Source: Cnuella takakiae (GTDB lineage: Bacteria > Bacteroidota > Bacteroidia > Chitinophagales > Chitinophagaceae). From it: a stretch of 34,151 bases of DNA. Under the pieces are notes generated by a model. It ran no database searches. It was not told the DNA's origin and worked only from the letters and a program-made list of their open reading frames with translations. Shown in pieces: positions 1-8,195 of the stretch (positions are counted from its first letter, which is position 1; every line of letters begins with the position of its first letter). Location: NCBI RefSeq assembly GCF_001953305.1, contig NZ_MTFE01000010.1, positions 3,855,458 to 3,889,608 on the forward strand, written 5' to 3'. The position numbers and the translations under genes are program-made.

Positions 1-778
1 TCGCTCCTACCTCCATCGCATCCTCAGTCTTCCAGTGGTGCGGACCTTTCATCATATGGTCCTTGCTTTGTTCAATGGCATCCATAATCTGAGCGAGGAT
101 GATTTCTGGTGCCGCTTCATAATTGATATCCAACGGTGGCTTTATAGTTACCGAGAGCTGTGTTCCCTTCTTTTTAAACTTCAAACCTTTCTTGTCGAAT
201 GCCCGCCAAAAACCCTGGATAACGATGGGCACGACAACGGGCTTGCAATGTTTGATGATATAGGCTGTTCCTTTCCTGCCAGGAGCATATGCTTTGGTAG
301 TGCCTTGTGGAAAAGTGATGACCCAGTTGCTGCCCAGTGCACGTTCAATATTACGGGTATCGGATGGATCCAGACCGCGGCGCACTTCCTTGCCTTCGGC
401 ACGCCAGGTGCGCTTTACCGTTATAGCACCCGCTAGGGTAAACAGCCGGCTGATAAAGGAACTTTTCATGGTTTCTTCAGCGGCTACATAATATACATGG
501 GTGAAAGGATTAAGGAGATAAAGGGGTACGCCAAGCCTGTTGCGCTTGCGCCATTTTACTGCACAGAAAATATGCAGGAAGGTGATGACATCGGCAAAAT
601 ACGTCTGGTGATTGGAAACATAAAGCACGTTCCTGCGTGGCAGCTTTTCGATGTGCTCCGTTCCGCTGATCTTGAGTTTATTTACCAGTACCAAACCCGG
701 GTAGGTAGCCAATCCAACTACCGCATACACTAGTTTGCGTACCAGTTTAAACTCAGCCAGTTGTTTCCATACGTCCAT
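1..778 (-). CDS. 1-acyl-sn-glycerol-3-phosphate acyltransferase (PlsC family), 3' end cut by window edge
   Basis: The reading frame is open from an ATG at 778 to the left edge, giving 259 residues without a stop. It reads as a PlsC/LPLAT-family acyltransferase, which moves an acyl chain onto lysophosphatidate or a related lysolipid at the inner membrane. Seen: a hydrophobic N-terminal stretch (about residues 16-33), the acyl-acceptor/catalytic block VSNHQTYFAD at 54-63, and the FPQGTT block at 156-161, the equivalent of the family's FPEGT motif. The His and Asp of the first block are separated by five residues instead of the usual four. Start chosen because the protein begins right before the first hydrophobic helix. 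rpsA lies upstream on the same strand but ends in its own terminator. The substrate cannot be told from sequence. Confidence 0.85.
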   Translation of the reverse strand, partial: MDVWKQLAEFKLVRKLVYAVVGLATYPGLVLVNKLKISGTEHIEKLPRRNVLYVSNHQTYFADVITFLHIFCAVKWRKRNRLGVPLYLLNPFTHVYYVAAEETMKSSFISRLFTLAGAITVKRTWRAEGKEVRRGLDPSDTRNIERALGSNWVITFPQGTTKAYAPGRKGTAYIIKHCKPVVVPIVIQGFWRAFDKKGLKFKKKGTQLSVTIKPPLDINYEAAPEIILAQIMDAIEQSKDHMMKGPHHWKTEDAMEVGA

Positions 779-1115
779 GCACAAAGCTTTGTTGAAACAC
801 TAAAGATAGGGAGGCAGTTTTAAAACCTTAATGCCAAAGGGAAAATGCGCAGTCAAACTAAGCAGATTCCCTTGTAAAGAGCAGTAATAAAACTTTATGC
901 CGGTTCCAAATGCAGCTGGAACACCAGGCTTTTATGCTGGCTTTTAGTAAACATCCAATTTTGCAACACTGCCTTACAGGCTTGTTCCTTTGAGTTTGAT
1001 GCAACTAAAAGGAATGAGAAAGGGCTTGCGTCGCCAGGACACAACATCAAGACCCTACATAAAAAAAGCACCCCACTTGCGTGGGGTGCTGATAGTATAA
1101 AGTGCTTTGCGAAGA
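779..1115. other. 337-nt intergenic region between the acyltransferase and rpsA genes
   Basis: No convincing gene is visible on either strand. It holds the rpsA terminator at its right end and, on the minus strand just before the acyltransferase start, a possible -7 box TATCTTTA (about 802-809). The remainder is moderately AT-rich and I see no repeat or RNA gene in it. Confidence 0.6.
1061..1090 (-). terminator. Intrinsic terminator of rpsA
   Basis: A perfect 10-bp stem (1067-1076 pairing with 1081-1090) closes a TTGC/GCAA loop and, on the minus strand, runs into seven T residues (1061-1067). It lies 25 nt after the rpsA stop codon. Confidence 0.9.
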
Positions 1116-3047
1116 TTACTTCTGCTCGCCGCCTTTCTGCTCTTGCTGCTGCAGCTTTTCGCGCAGCTGTGCCAGGGCACCCAGGTCGCCGAGGGTAGGC
1201 TTCTCAACCTTGCCCTGAATGTTCTTAACCGCTTTCTTGGTCTGCTCTGTGTTGGCACGGGCTTCCTTACGGGCAGCGTCGCGCTCACCGGCAGCAGCTT
1301 GTTCCCAGATACGAGCGTGCGATACTACGATGCGCTTCTCGTTACGGTCGAACTCGATCACCATGAACTCTGCAGTCTCATCGGCGCCAACGGTTTTACC
1401 ATCTTCTTTTGCCAGGTGACGGTTGGGGGCAAAGCCTTCCAGACCGTAGGGCAGTTGTACGATGGCACCTTTGTCGTCCTTACGCAGCACGGTTCCTTCG
1501 TGGATAGAACCGATCGCAAATGTATCCTGCAGGCTGTTCCAGGGATCTTCTTCCAGTTGTTTGTGGCCCAGCTGGAGTTTGCGGTTGTCCTTGTCGATAC
1601 CGAGGATAACTACCTCGATGTTCTGGCCAACTTTGGTGTACTCGCTGGGGTGGTTGAAGCGCTTCAGCCAGCTCAGGTCGGAGATGTGGATCATACCACC
1701 GATACCAGGCTCCAGCTCAACAAACACACCGTAAGGAGTGATGTTTTTCACCACACCGTTGTGACGGCTGGTTTCGGGGAACTTGTTCTCGATTGTGTTC
1801 CAGGGATCTTCAGACAGTTGCTTAATGGAGAGGCTCATTTTGCGGCTGTCCTTATCCAGGGTCACCACTTTAGCTTCATGCTCATCGTTCAGCTTGAAGA
1901 ACTCTTTGGCATTGATGGGGGTATTAGCCCAAGTGATCTCAGATACGTGTACCAGACCTTCTACACCAGGCAGAATTTCCAGGAATGCACCGTAATCTTC
2001 GATGTTCACTACGCGGCCTTTAACTACAGAACCTTCTGAGATGGTCTCAGGCAGCACATCCCATGGGTGGGGAGTCAGCTGCTTCAGGCCCAGGGAAATG
2101 CGACGCTTCTCGTCGTCGAAATCCAGAACCACCACGTTTACTTTCTGGTCCAGCTTCAACACCTCTGAAGGGTGGTTGATGCGGCCCCACGAAATATCGG
2201 TGATGTACAGCAGACCGTCGAGGCCGCCGAGGTCCATGAACGCACCGAAGTCGGTGATGTTCTTCACGGTACCTTCCAGTACCTGGCCCTTCTCGAGCTG
2301 ACCGATGATCTGTGCACGCTGTGCTTCGATATCGCTTTCGATGAGTGCTTTGTGTGATACTACGGCGTTCTTAATGGCTTCGTTGATCTTCACCACTTTG
2401 AACTCCATGGTCTTACCTACAAACTGATCGTAGTCGGTAACAGGCTTCACATCGATCTGAGAACCGGGCAGGAAGGTTTCCATGCCAAATACGTCAACGA
2501 TGAGACCACCCTTGGTTTTGCTGGTAACGGTACCGGTAACGATCTCACCAGATTTGTGGATCTCAACGATACGCTCCCATGCACGGGTGATGCGGGCCTG
2601 TTTGCGGCTCAGGTTCAGGTTGCCGGCGCGGTCTTCTTTCTCAATTACCATAACCTCGATCTCATCACCTACTTTCAGGTTCTGGATGTCGCGGAATTCG
2701 TTGAGGGAGATCAGGCCATCAGATTTGAAGCCGATGTTCAGCACCACGTCGGTTTTGGTGATACCAACCACCAAACCGGTGATCAGCTCGCCGTCGTTCA
2801 GCTGTACAAACGTGTTTTCGTACACTTTGTCGTATTTAACTTTTTCTTCCTGGCTGTAAGAAGCGACATTGCGCTTGTCGATGCTCCAGTCGAAATCGTC
2901 GTGAGCGGTTTCAACAACCGGCTCTGCTTGAACTGCTACGGGTGTAGCTTCTGCGGCAGGTGCATTTGTTGTCGCTGTAGCTTCGGCAGCAGGTGCTGCC
3001 TGGGGCTCCTGGCCTTCAGCGTTTGGGTTAACAATATTTTCTTCCAT
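1116..3047 (-). CDS. rpsA: 30S ribosomal protein S1
   Basis: A 643-residue protein with six S1/OB-fold RNA-binding repeats (about 86-149, 167-233, 253-323, 339-409, 425-497 and 512-577). Each of repeats 3-5 shows the typical signature, for example ITDFGAFMDL and IEDYGAFLEI. S1 binds mRNA on the small subunit and helps recruit leader sequences, which matters in Bacteroidota because Shine-Dalgarno sites are weak. The first 50 residues are an Ala/Pro/Glu/Thr-rich low-complexity leader not found in the E. coli protein; the tail (about 585-643) is a charged, Gln-rich segment. The ATG at 3047 is the only sensible start and sits about 30 nt behind a clear TATCTTTG promoter box. It appears monocistronic, with its own terminator. 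Confidence 0.98.
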   Translation of the reverse strand: MEENIVNPNAEGQEPQAAPAAEATATTNAPAAEATPVAVQAEPVVETAHDDFDWSIDKRNVASYSQEEKVKYDKVYENTFVQLNDGELITGLVVGITKTDVVLNIGFKSDGLISLNEFRDIQNLKVGDEIEVMVIEKEDRAGNLNLSRKQARITRAWERIVEIHKSGEIVTGTVTSKTKGGLIVDVFGMETFLPGSQIDVKPVTDYDQFVGKTMEFKVVKINEAIKNAVVSHKALIESDIEAQRAQIIGQLEKGQVLEGTVKNITDFGAFMDLGGLDGLLYITDISWGRINHPSEVLKLDQKVNVVVLDFDDEKRRISLGLKQLTPHPWDVLPETISEGSVVKGRVVNIEDYGAFLEILPGVEGLVHVSEITWANTPINAKEFFKLNDEHEAKVVTLDKDSRKMSLSIKQLSEDPWNTIENKFPETSRHNGVVKNITPYGVFVELEPGIGGMIHISDLSWLKRFNHPSEYTKVGQNIEVVILGIDKDNRKLQLGHKQLEEDPWNSLQDTFAIGSIHEGTVLRKDDKGAIVQLPYGLEGFAPNRHLAKEDGKTVGADETAEFMVIEFDRNEKRIVVSHARIWEQAAAGERDAARKEARANTEQTKKAVKNIQGKVEKPTLGDLGALAQLREKLQQQEQKGGEQK

Positions 3048-3076
3048 AAAAAATCCGGAGGTTTTATTCCGGGCGG

Positions 3077-3084
3077 CAAAGATA
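3077..3084 (-). promoter_or_regulatory. rpsA promoter, -7 box TATCTTTG
   Basis: Read on the minus strand, the box is an exact match to the Bacteroidota TAnnTTTG consensus and ends 29 nt before the rpsA ATG. The expected -33 region falls at or next to the repeat copy at 3100-3127. Confidence 0.75.
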
Positions 3085-3099
3085 GGGAAAAGAAATACA

Positions 3100-3256
3100 C
3101 TCCCTATCCCCCTAAAGGGGGAACTTAGGCCGGAGTACCTGCCTATTTAACAATATGCTAAAAGGTGGGAATGATTAAAAAAAGCCCCTCTACTTTGGAG
3201 GGGCGCTGTTTTTAAATCATGTTTGATCTAAGTTCCCCCTTTGGGGGGACAGGGGG
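3100..3256. repeat. Inverted pair of ~28-bp repeats with CCCCCTAAAGGGGG-type core
   Basis: The copy at 3100-3127 and the copy at 3229-3256 are reverse complements of each other with about four differences. Each also contains its own small palindrome (CCCCCTAAAGGGGG in one, CCCCCTTTGGGGGG in the other). The right copy abuts the stop codon of the MORN-like gene (3257). The left copy lies just upstream of the rpsA -7 box. The 101 nt between them contain the terminator at 3177-3213. Confidence 0.8.
3177..3213 (-). terminator. Intrinsic terminator after the MORN-like gene
   Basis: A 7-bp GC-rich stem (GCCCCTC 3184-3190 with GAGGGGC 3198-3204) is followed on the minus strand by seven Ts. A T tract (3209-3213) on the other side would also let it act on plus-strand transcripts. 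Confidence 0.85.
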
Positions 3257-4009
3257 TTAAAACGTACTGCCATCCCGCATCCGCACTTTCTTCTTTCCCG
3301 CATTCTTCTTTTCAAAATCAATTACCGCCTGCGGCTTGGGAAGGGCTTTTTTTTCTTCCGCTGTCTTTGCTTTGTATTCGGGCTTTTTGCGGGCTGAGGC
3401 ACCGGTTACATCTATGGGCGCCAGGTCATCGTCTTGTTCAGAAGTGGCTTTGTTACGGGAACTAAAATCCAGTGGCTGGCCATGCTGTTGCAGGTTGTCG
3501 AACACATATTCTTCTTTCTTTTCCAGCTTGCCGCTCCAGGGATCGTAATATTTCCAGGTACCATGCTTGAGGGCGGTGCCTTCCAGCTTGATCACCTGCT
3601 TCTCCAACACACGGGTAGGGTCGTTAGGGTCCATTACGTCGATGGTATCATAGGGGCTGGTAGGGTCAACGGCCTTCCAGCTTTCCTCGCGTAAAGGATC
3701 GCCCATAGGCGTCAGGTACACCGACTTACCGTTTTTATACCCAAACTTGTATTGCTCAATGGCCACCAGGTCGCCTTCTAAAGAAAAGCGCTGCCACTGC
3801 CCTTCTTTTTTACCGTTGAGGTAAACACCTTGCTCCTCGTAGCCTTTCTCGCCACGGGTGTCGGGGATTTTTTCCACCCAACGCCCCTGCCGTTTGCCTT
3901 TGGCATCTACCCGGTTAAGCGTATCGCCTTTCACACCAATTACATAGGCCTTGGTTTGGGCAATACCCGTGTAAGTAAAGAGCACCAATAATAAAGTCAG
4001 TAGTCGCAT
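3257..4009 (-). CDS. Secreted MORN/YwqK-like repeat protein of unknown function
   Basis: A 250-residue protein with a signal peptide (residues 1-17, cleavage after a GIAQ-type Ala/Gln). The body carries degenerate MORN-like units of the pattern Gly-x-Tyr/Trp...Gly, seen as KGKRQGRWVEK, NGKKEGQWQRFSLEGDL and GYKNGKSVYL between about residues 37 and 101, and LKHGTWKYYDPWSGKL further on. Such units occur in the YwqK family and in many secreted Bacteroidota proteins, where they are thought to bind surfaces or partners; no enzymatic motif is visible. The C-terminal quarter is rich in Lys, Glu and Ala and looks unstructured. The gene is divergent from the BNR-repeat gene and ends in a strong terminator before rpsA. 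The function is unknown and the family assignment rests on repeat pattern only. Confidence 0.75.
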   Translation of the reverse strand: MRLLTLLLVLFTYTGIAQTKAYVIGVKGDTLNRVDAKGKRQGRWVEKIPDTRGEKGYEEQGVYLNGKKEGQWQRFSLEGDLVAIEQYKFGYKNGKSVYLTPMGDPLREESWKAVDPTSPYDTIDVMDPNDPTRVLEKQVIKLEGTALKHGTWKYYDPWSGKLEKKEEYVFDNLQQHGQPLDFSSRNKATSEQDDDLAPIDVTGASARKKPEYKAKTAEEKKALPKPQAVIDFEKKNAGKKKVRMRDGSTF

Positions 4010-4077
4010 AATTTTCTTTTTTCAGGTAAACCGCAATATTGGATAGAAGCCACTGTGCTCCTTATTTTCTTTGGACC

Positions 4078-4107
4078 TTTGTGGTTCAATCACTTACCCT
4101 ACCTTAG
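4078..4107 (+). promoter_or_regulatory. Putative promoter of the BNR-repeat gene
   Basis: TTTG at 4078-4081 is followed after 18 nt by TACCTTAG (4100-4107), one mismatch from the TAnnTTTG -7 consensus and close to the expected spacing. The ATG follows 21 nt later. Confidence 0.5.
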
Positions 4108-4128
4108 AAACGAAATTTCACATGAGAT

Positions 4129-6681
4129 ATGATTTCAAAACTACATAAAGCCCTACTCACCTGCTCGGTGGTGGCTGTTAGCCTTTTGTCAAAAGCCCAG
4201 GTGCGGCCCACACCCGCTGCCGAAAGGCTCAAAGGACTGGAACAGCGCCAATTGTTGGAGCAACGCTCTACCCTCAACCACAATGCTTTTCGAAACATCG
4301 GGCCAACCGTAATGAGCGGCCGGGTTGTGGACGTAGAAGTTAATGAACAGGACCCCACCGAATTTTACGTGGCCTATGCCACCGGCGGCCTGTGGCACAG
4401 TACCAACAACGGCCAGAGCCTCACCCCTATTTTCGACAGCCTCGATGTGATGACCATTGGCGACATTGCCGTAGATTGGAAAACCCGCACCCTCTGGGTG
4501 GGCACGGGCGAGGTAAACAGCAGCCGCTCCACCTATGCCGGCTTGGGTGTATACAAAAGCACCAACAACGGTAAACAATGGCAATACCTGGGCCTGCCCG
4601 AATCGCACCACATCGGCAAAATTCAACTGCACCCCACCGACCCCAACACCGCCTGGGTAGCAGCAATGGGACACCTGTATTCGCCCAATAAAGAGCGGGG
4701 GGTGTACAAGACCACGGATGGTGGCAAAACCTGGAAGCAAACCCTTTATGTGGACGACAATACCGGAGTGGTGGAATTGGACATCAATCCTAAAAACCCT
4801 AACGAACTGTATGCCGCAGCCTGGTACCGCACCCGGCGTGCCTGGGCTTTTGAGCCTGCAGGCGCCACCAGTGGTATTTACAAAAGCACCGATGGCGGCA
4901 ACACCTGGAGCTTGATTACGAAAGCAGGTTCAGGTTTTCCCATAGGCAATGTGGTTGGCCGCATTGGTTTGGCCGTTTACCCCAAAAACCCACAGGTGGT
5001 TTATGCTGTTGTAGACAACCAGCAGCCTCGCCCCGATACCGCTAAAAGGGATACCGGTAAATATGTACTGAACGATTTCAAGGGATTAAATGCAGTGCAG
5101 TTTGCAGCCCTAAACACCGCCCGGATGGATACATTTTTGAAGCAGTACCGCTTGCTGGGCCGCTACAACGGCGCACAAATAAAAGCAGATGTTGCTTCGG
5201 GTAAATTAAAACCAACGGTGCTGTACGACTACCTCTATGTAAACGATGGTTTCCAGGGTGCACCTGCCGGGGCCGAAGTATACCGCAGCGATGATGGCGG
5301 CCGCAGCTGGCGTAAAACGCACAGCAAGCACCTGAACATGTTCAGCACCTATGGTTACTACTTTGGAAAGATCTATGTATCGCCCTCCAACGACCAGAAG
5401 GTGGTGATACCGGCTTATACCATGGAGTATTCCGAAGACGGCGGCAAAACCTTTAAGCGCATGGACAAGGCCAATGTACATGCCGACCACCATGCCGCAT
5501 GGATCAATCCCAAACGGGACAGCCATATGTTCAGTGGCAACGATGGCGGGCTGAACATCACCTATGACAACGGCAAAAGCTGGTTTAAAGCCAACACGCC
5601 ACCGCTTGGCCAGTTTTACGCCATCACCGTTGACAATGCCAAGCCCTACAATGTATATGGCGGCTTGCAGGACAATGGTGTGTGGTGGGGCCCTTCAACT
5701 TATGCTTTTGGCACGGGCTGGCACCAGGGCGGAAGCTATCCATATAAAAGCATCGTGGGTGGCGATGGCATGCAGGTGCAGGTAGATACCACCGACAACA
5801 ATACCGTTTATACAGGTTCACAGTTTGGCAGCTATAGCCGGCTGCACAAGCTGTATCCTCGGCCTGCAAAAAGTGTGAAGCCCCTGCACCAGCTGGGTGA
5901 ACTGCCCATGCGGTTCAACTGGCAAACACCCATCCTGCTCAGCAGCCACAACCCACAGGTATTTTATATTGGCTCCAATAAACTGTACCGCTCTTTCAAC
6001 CGGGGCGATTCGCTGCAGGCACTTGGCGGCGATCTCACCAATGGCAGCAAAGAGGGCAATGTGCCCTATGCCACGCTGACCACCATTGCCGAATCGCCCC
6101 TTCGGTTTGGACTGCTGTATACCGGCTCCGATGATGGATTGATCCATGTTTCCAAGGACGGTGGTTACAGCTGGACCAATATCAGCAAGCCGGTTGATAA
6201 AAAGGCAACTGCCCTGCCTCATGGTTTATGGGTGAGCCGCGTTACTGCCTCGCAGTACAAAGAGCCTCGGGTGTATGCAACACTAAACGGCTACCGGAAT
6301 GATGATTTCCGTCCCTACCTCTATGTCAGTGAAGACTATGGCGCTACCTGGAAGCAACTGGGACAAGATCTGCCGGCGGAACCCATCAACGTTGTACGCG
6401 AAGACCCTACTGATGAAAACACTTTGTATGTAGGTACCGACGGCGGCTTATACGTCAGCAAAGACCGAGGTCAAAGTTTTATGATGTGGAATGCAGGTTT
6501 GCCTAAATCCATTCCCGTGCATGATATTGCCATTCAGAAGCGTGAAAATGAAATTGTGCTGGGCACCCATGGCCGCAGCCTCTATGTGGCTAAACTGAAT
6601 GTGCCGGTAGGGCAAAAAAAGGAAGAAAAGAAAACAGAGGAAGCAGAGGATGAAGAAGCCCGTGAAGAGGAAATTGATTAA
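4129..6681 (+). CDS. Secreted BNR/Asp-box beta-propeller protein (VPS10/sortilin-like, annotated elsewhere as glycosyl hydrolase)
   Basis: An 850-residue protein with a signal peptide (about 1-23, ending SKAQ). Repeated Asp-box motifs of the form S-x-D/N-x-G-x-x-W run through the chain: HSTNNGQSL (90-98), KSTNNGKQW (143-151), KTTDGGKTW (194-202), KSTDGGNTW, RSDDGGRSW, VSKDGGYSW, VSEDYGATW and VSKDRGQSF. This is the sortilin/VPS10-type multi-bladed propeller family, often labelled glycosyl hydrolase in databases, though sialidase catalytic residues are not evident and hydrolysis should not be assumed. A role in binding extracellular ligands is the safer inference. The last 25 residues are almost entirely Lys and Glu and there is no recognisable type IX secretion sorting domain. 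Two palindromic hairpins follow the stop. It appears to be a single-gene unit. Confidence 0.85.
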   Translation: MISKLHKALLTCSVVAVSLLSKAQVRPTPAAERLKGLEQRQLLEQRSTLNHNAFRNIGPTVMSGRVVDVEVNEQDPTEFYVAYATGGLWHSTNNGQSLTPIFDSLDVMTIGDIAVDWKTRTLWVGTGEVNSSRSTYAGLGVYKSTNNGKQWQYLGLPESHHIGKIQLHPTDPNTAWVAAMGHLYSPNKERGVYKTTDGGKTWKQTLYVDDNTGVVELDINPKNPNELYAAAWYRTRRAWAFEPAGATSGIYKSTDGGNTWSLITKAGSGFPIGNVVGRIGLAVYPKNPQVVYAVVDNQQPRPDTAKRDTGKYVLNDFKGLNAVQFAALNTARMDTFLKQYRLLGRYNGAQIKADVASGKLKPTVLYDYLYVNDGFQGAPAGAEVYRSDDGGRSWRKTHSKHLNMFSTYGYYFGKIYVSPSNDQKVVIPAYTMEYSEDGGKTFKRMDKANVHADHHAAWINPKRDSHMFSGNDGGLNITYDNGKSWFKANTPPLGQFYAITVDNAKPYNVYGGLQDNGVWWGPSTYAFGTGWHQGGSYPYKSIVGGDGMQVQVDTTDNNTVYTGSQFGSYSRLHKLYPRPAKSVKPLHQLGELPMRFNWQTPILLSSHNPQVFYIGSNKLYRSFNRGDSLQALGGDLTNGSKEGNVPYATLTTIAESPLRFGLLYTGSDDGLIHVSKDGGYSWTNISKPVDKKATALPHGLWVSRVTASQYKEPRVYATLNGYRNDDFRPYLYVSEDYGATWKQLGQDLPAEPINVVREDPTDENTLYVGTDGGLYVSKDRGQSFMMWNAGLPKSIPVHDIAIQKRENEIVLGTHGRSLYVAKLNVPVGQKKEEKKTEEAEDEEAREEEID

Positions 6682-6700
6682 ATAAACCTATAAAGTTTTA

Positions 6701-6733
6701 AAACCTATAAGGTCTTAAAGACCTTATAGGTTT
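6701..6733. repeat. Palindromic hairpin 1 with AGGTCT/AGACCT core
   Basis: A perfect 15-bp stem with a 3-nt loop lies 20 nt after the stop of the BNR-repeat gene. Half of the arm (AAACCTATAA) is also present as a direct copy just upstream. It shares its inner core with the hairpins at 6742, 12719 and 23895. Confidence 0.8.
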
Positions 6734-6741
6734 ACCAGGCA

Positions 6742-6777
6742 CACCTCACAGGTTTTGAAAACCTGTGAGGTGTTTTA
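6742..6777. terminator. Palindromic hairpin 2, likely bidirectional terminator
   Basis: A perfect 15-bp stem (6742-6756 with 6758-6772) closes around a single G and is followed on the plus strand by TTTTATTTT. It sits between the convergent BNR-repeat and CoA-transferase genes, 7 nt from the stop codon of the latter. It belongs to the same hairpin family as 6701-6733. Confidence 0.75.
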
Positions 6778-6779
6778 TT

Positions 6780-8066
6780 TTAAAAAACTTTAAAACGCTC
6801 AAAGCAAGCCTTTTCCAAAGCTTCACGATCATCGGGGTGGGAAATGCTGATCAGGGCTTTGGCACGCTGCCTTAGATTTTTTCCAAACAGGTAAGCAATA
6901 CCATACTCCGTAACCACGTAATGAATATGTCCACGGGTGGTAACCACGCCTGCCCCGGGCTTTAAAATGGGTGTAATACGCGCCACGCCTTTAGCCGTAC
7001 GGCTGGGTAAAGCGATAATGGGTTTGCCACCTTCACTCAGGGCTGCACCCCGCATAAAGTCCATTTGCCCACCGATACCGCTGTACTGGTAGGTGCCAAT
7101 GCTGTCGGCGCATACCTGGCCGGTGATATCAATTTCTACGGCGCTGTTGATGGCTACTACACGAGGGTTGCGGCGGATGACATGCGGGTCGTTTACATAA
7201 TCGATATCAAGGAAGTGGAAAGACGGATTATCATCCACATAATCGTACAGGCGGCGGGTGCCCAGGGCAAAGGATGTAACGGTTTTATTCGGATGGATGC
7301 GTTTGTACTTGTTGTTGATCACATCGCGTTCTACCAAATCAATAATCCCATCGGAGCACATTTCGGTATGCACGCCCAGGTCTTTATGGTTGACCAGGCA
7401 TTTGAGTACCGCATTGGGAATGGAGCCAATCCCCATTTGTATGGTTGCGCGGTCTTCCACCAGGCTGGCAACATTCGCCCCGATCTTCAAATCAATGTCA
7501 CTTTCCTTAGCACTGAAATCGGCTGTATGCAAAGCATCCTCGCAGTACACCATGGCATGAAAACGACTGCTGTGGATCAGCCCATCGCCATGGGTACGGG
7601 GTACATTGGGGTTGACAAGGGCGATAACATGCTGGGCAGTGTTTACCGCCGAGCGGGCAATATCAACAGAAAGGCCCAAAGTGCAGTAACCATGCGCATC
7701 GGGTGGGGATACATGCACCAAGGCTACATCAATGGGCATGACGCCACCGGTAAACAGGTTGGGAATATCGCTGAGAAAAACAGGTACAAAATCGCCCCGG
7801 CCTTCGTTCACCGCCTGCCGCACCGATCCGGAAACAAAAAGAGAGTTGATGTGAAAATTTTCCACCAGTTCGGGTCTGTCAATATGCACATCGCCGTACA
7901 CGGTGATGGAAACGACTTCCACATTCCGCAGGCGGTTGGCCTGTGCAGCCAGTGCTTTCAGTAAAAAAGTAGGCGTTTGGGCACTGCCCTGCACAAATAC
8001 ACGTTGCCCGGACTGGATAATGGATAAAGCCTCCTCGGCCGACTGGTACTGAACGGGAATCTTCAT
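6780..8066 (-). CDS. Acetyl-CoA hydrolase/transferase family protein (4-hydroxybutyrate CoA-transferase-like)
   Basis: A 428-residue class I CoA-transferase of the Cat1/AbfT family, which moves CoA between acetate and another carboxylic acid or hydrolyses acyl-CoA. Seen: VFVQGSAQTPTFLL near the N-terminus, the block GVHTEMCSDGIIDL that carries the conserved active-site Glu, IGSIPNAVL, GIGGQMDFMRGA, and the C-terminal RGHIHYVVTEYGIAYLFGKNLRQRA domain block. The frame is open another 46 codons upstream, but the ATG at 8066 starts exactly where the family starts (MKIPVQYQSAEEAL) and the extension overlaps the divergent FUSC gene, so the shorter form is used. The physiological acid substrate cannot be told. 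It is convergent with the BNR-repeat gene and divergent from the FUSC gene. Confidence 0.92.
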   Translation of the reverse strand: MKIPVQYQSAEEALSIIQSGQRVFVQGSAQTPTFLLKALAAQANRLRNVEVVSITVYGDVHIDRPELVENFHINSLFVSGSVRQAVNEGRGDFVPVFLSDIPNLFTGGVMPIDVALVHVSPPDAHGYCTLGLSVDIARSAVNTAQHVIALVNPNVPRTHGDGLIHSSRFHAMVYCEDALHTADFSAKESDIDLKIGANVASLVEDRATIQMGIGSIPNAVLKCLVNHKDLGVHTEMCSDGIIDLVERDVINNKYKRIHPNKTVTSFALGTRRLYDYVDDNPSFHFLDIDYVNDPHVIRRNPRVVAINSAVEIDITGQVCADSIGTYQYSGIGGQMDFMRGAALSEGGKPIIALPSRTAKGVARITPILKPGAGVVTTRGHIHYVVTEYGIAYLFGKNLRQRAKALISISHPDDREALEKACFERFKVF

Positions 8067-8195
8067 ATGCGGATAAATTGGGTGCAAAGAGAACCTTTCT
8101 GCAAAAATCAGGCACTGACCAACATTACAGTTCTGCCTAATTGTTGTCACCTTTGCCACGGTAATGTTTTTGAAGACAGGATTGAGGTACCGCAC

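Noticed and set aside
1107-2039. 310-codon open frame on the plus strand inside rpsA
   Set aside because: It is antisense to clear S1 repeats, has no recognisable domain, and its length follows from the codon bias of the real gene.
7065-7964. 299-codon plus-strand frame inside the CoA-transferase gene
   Set aside because: Shadow of the real gene; no domain recognised.
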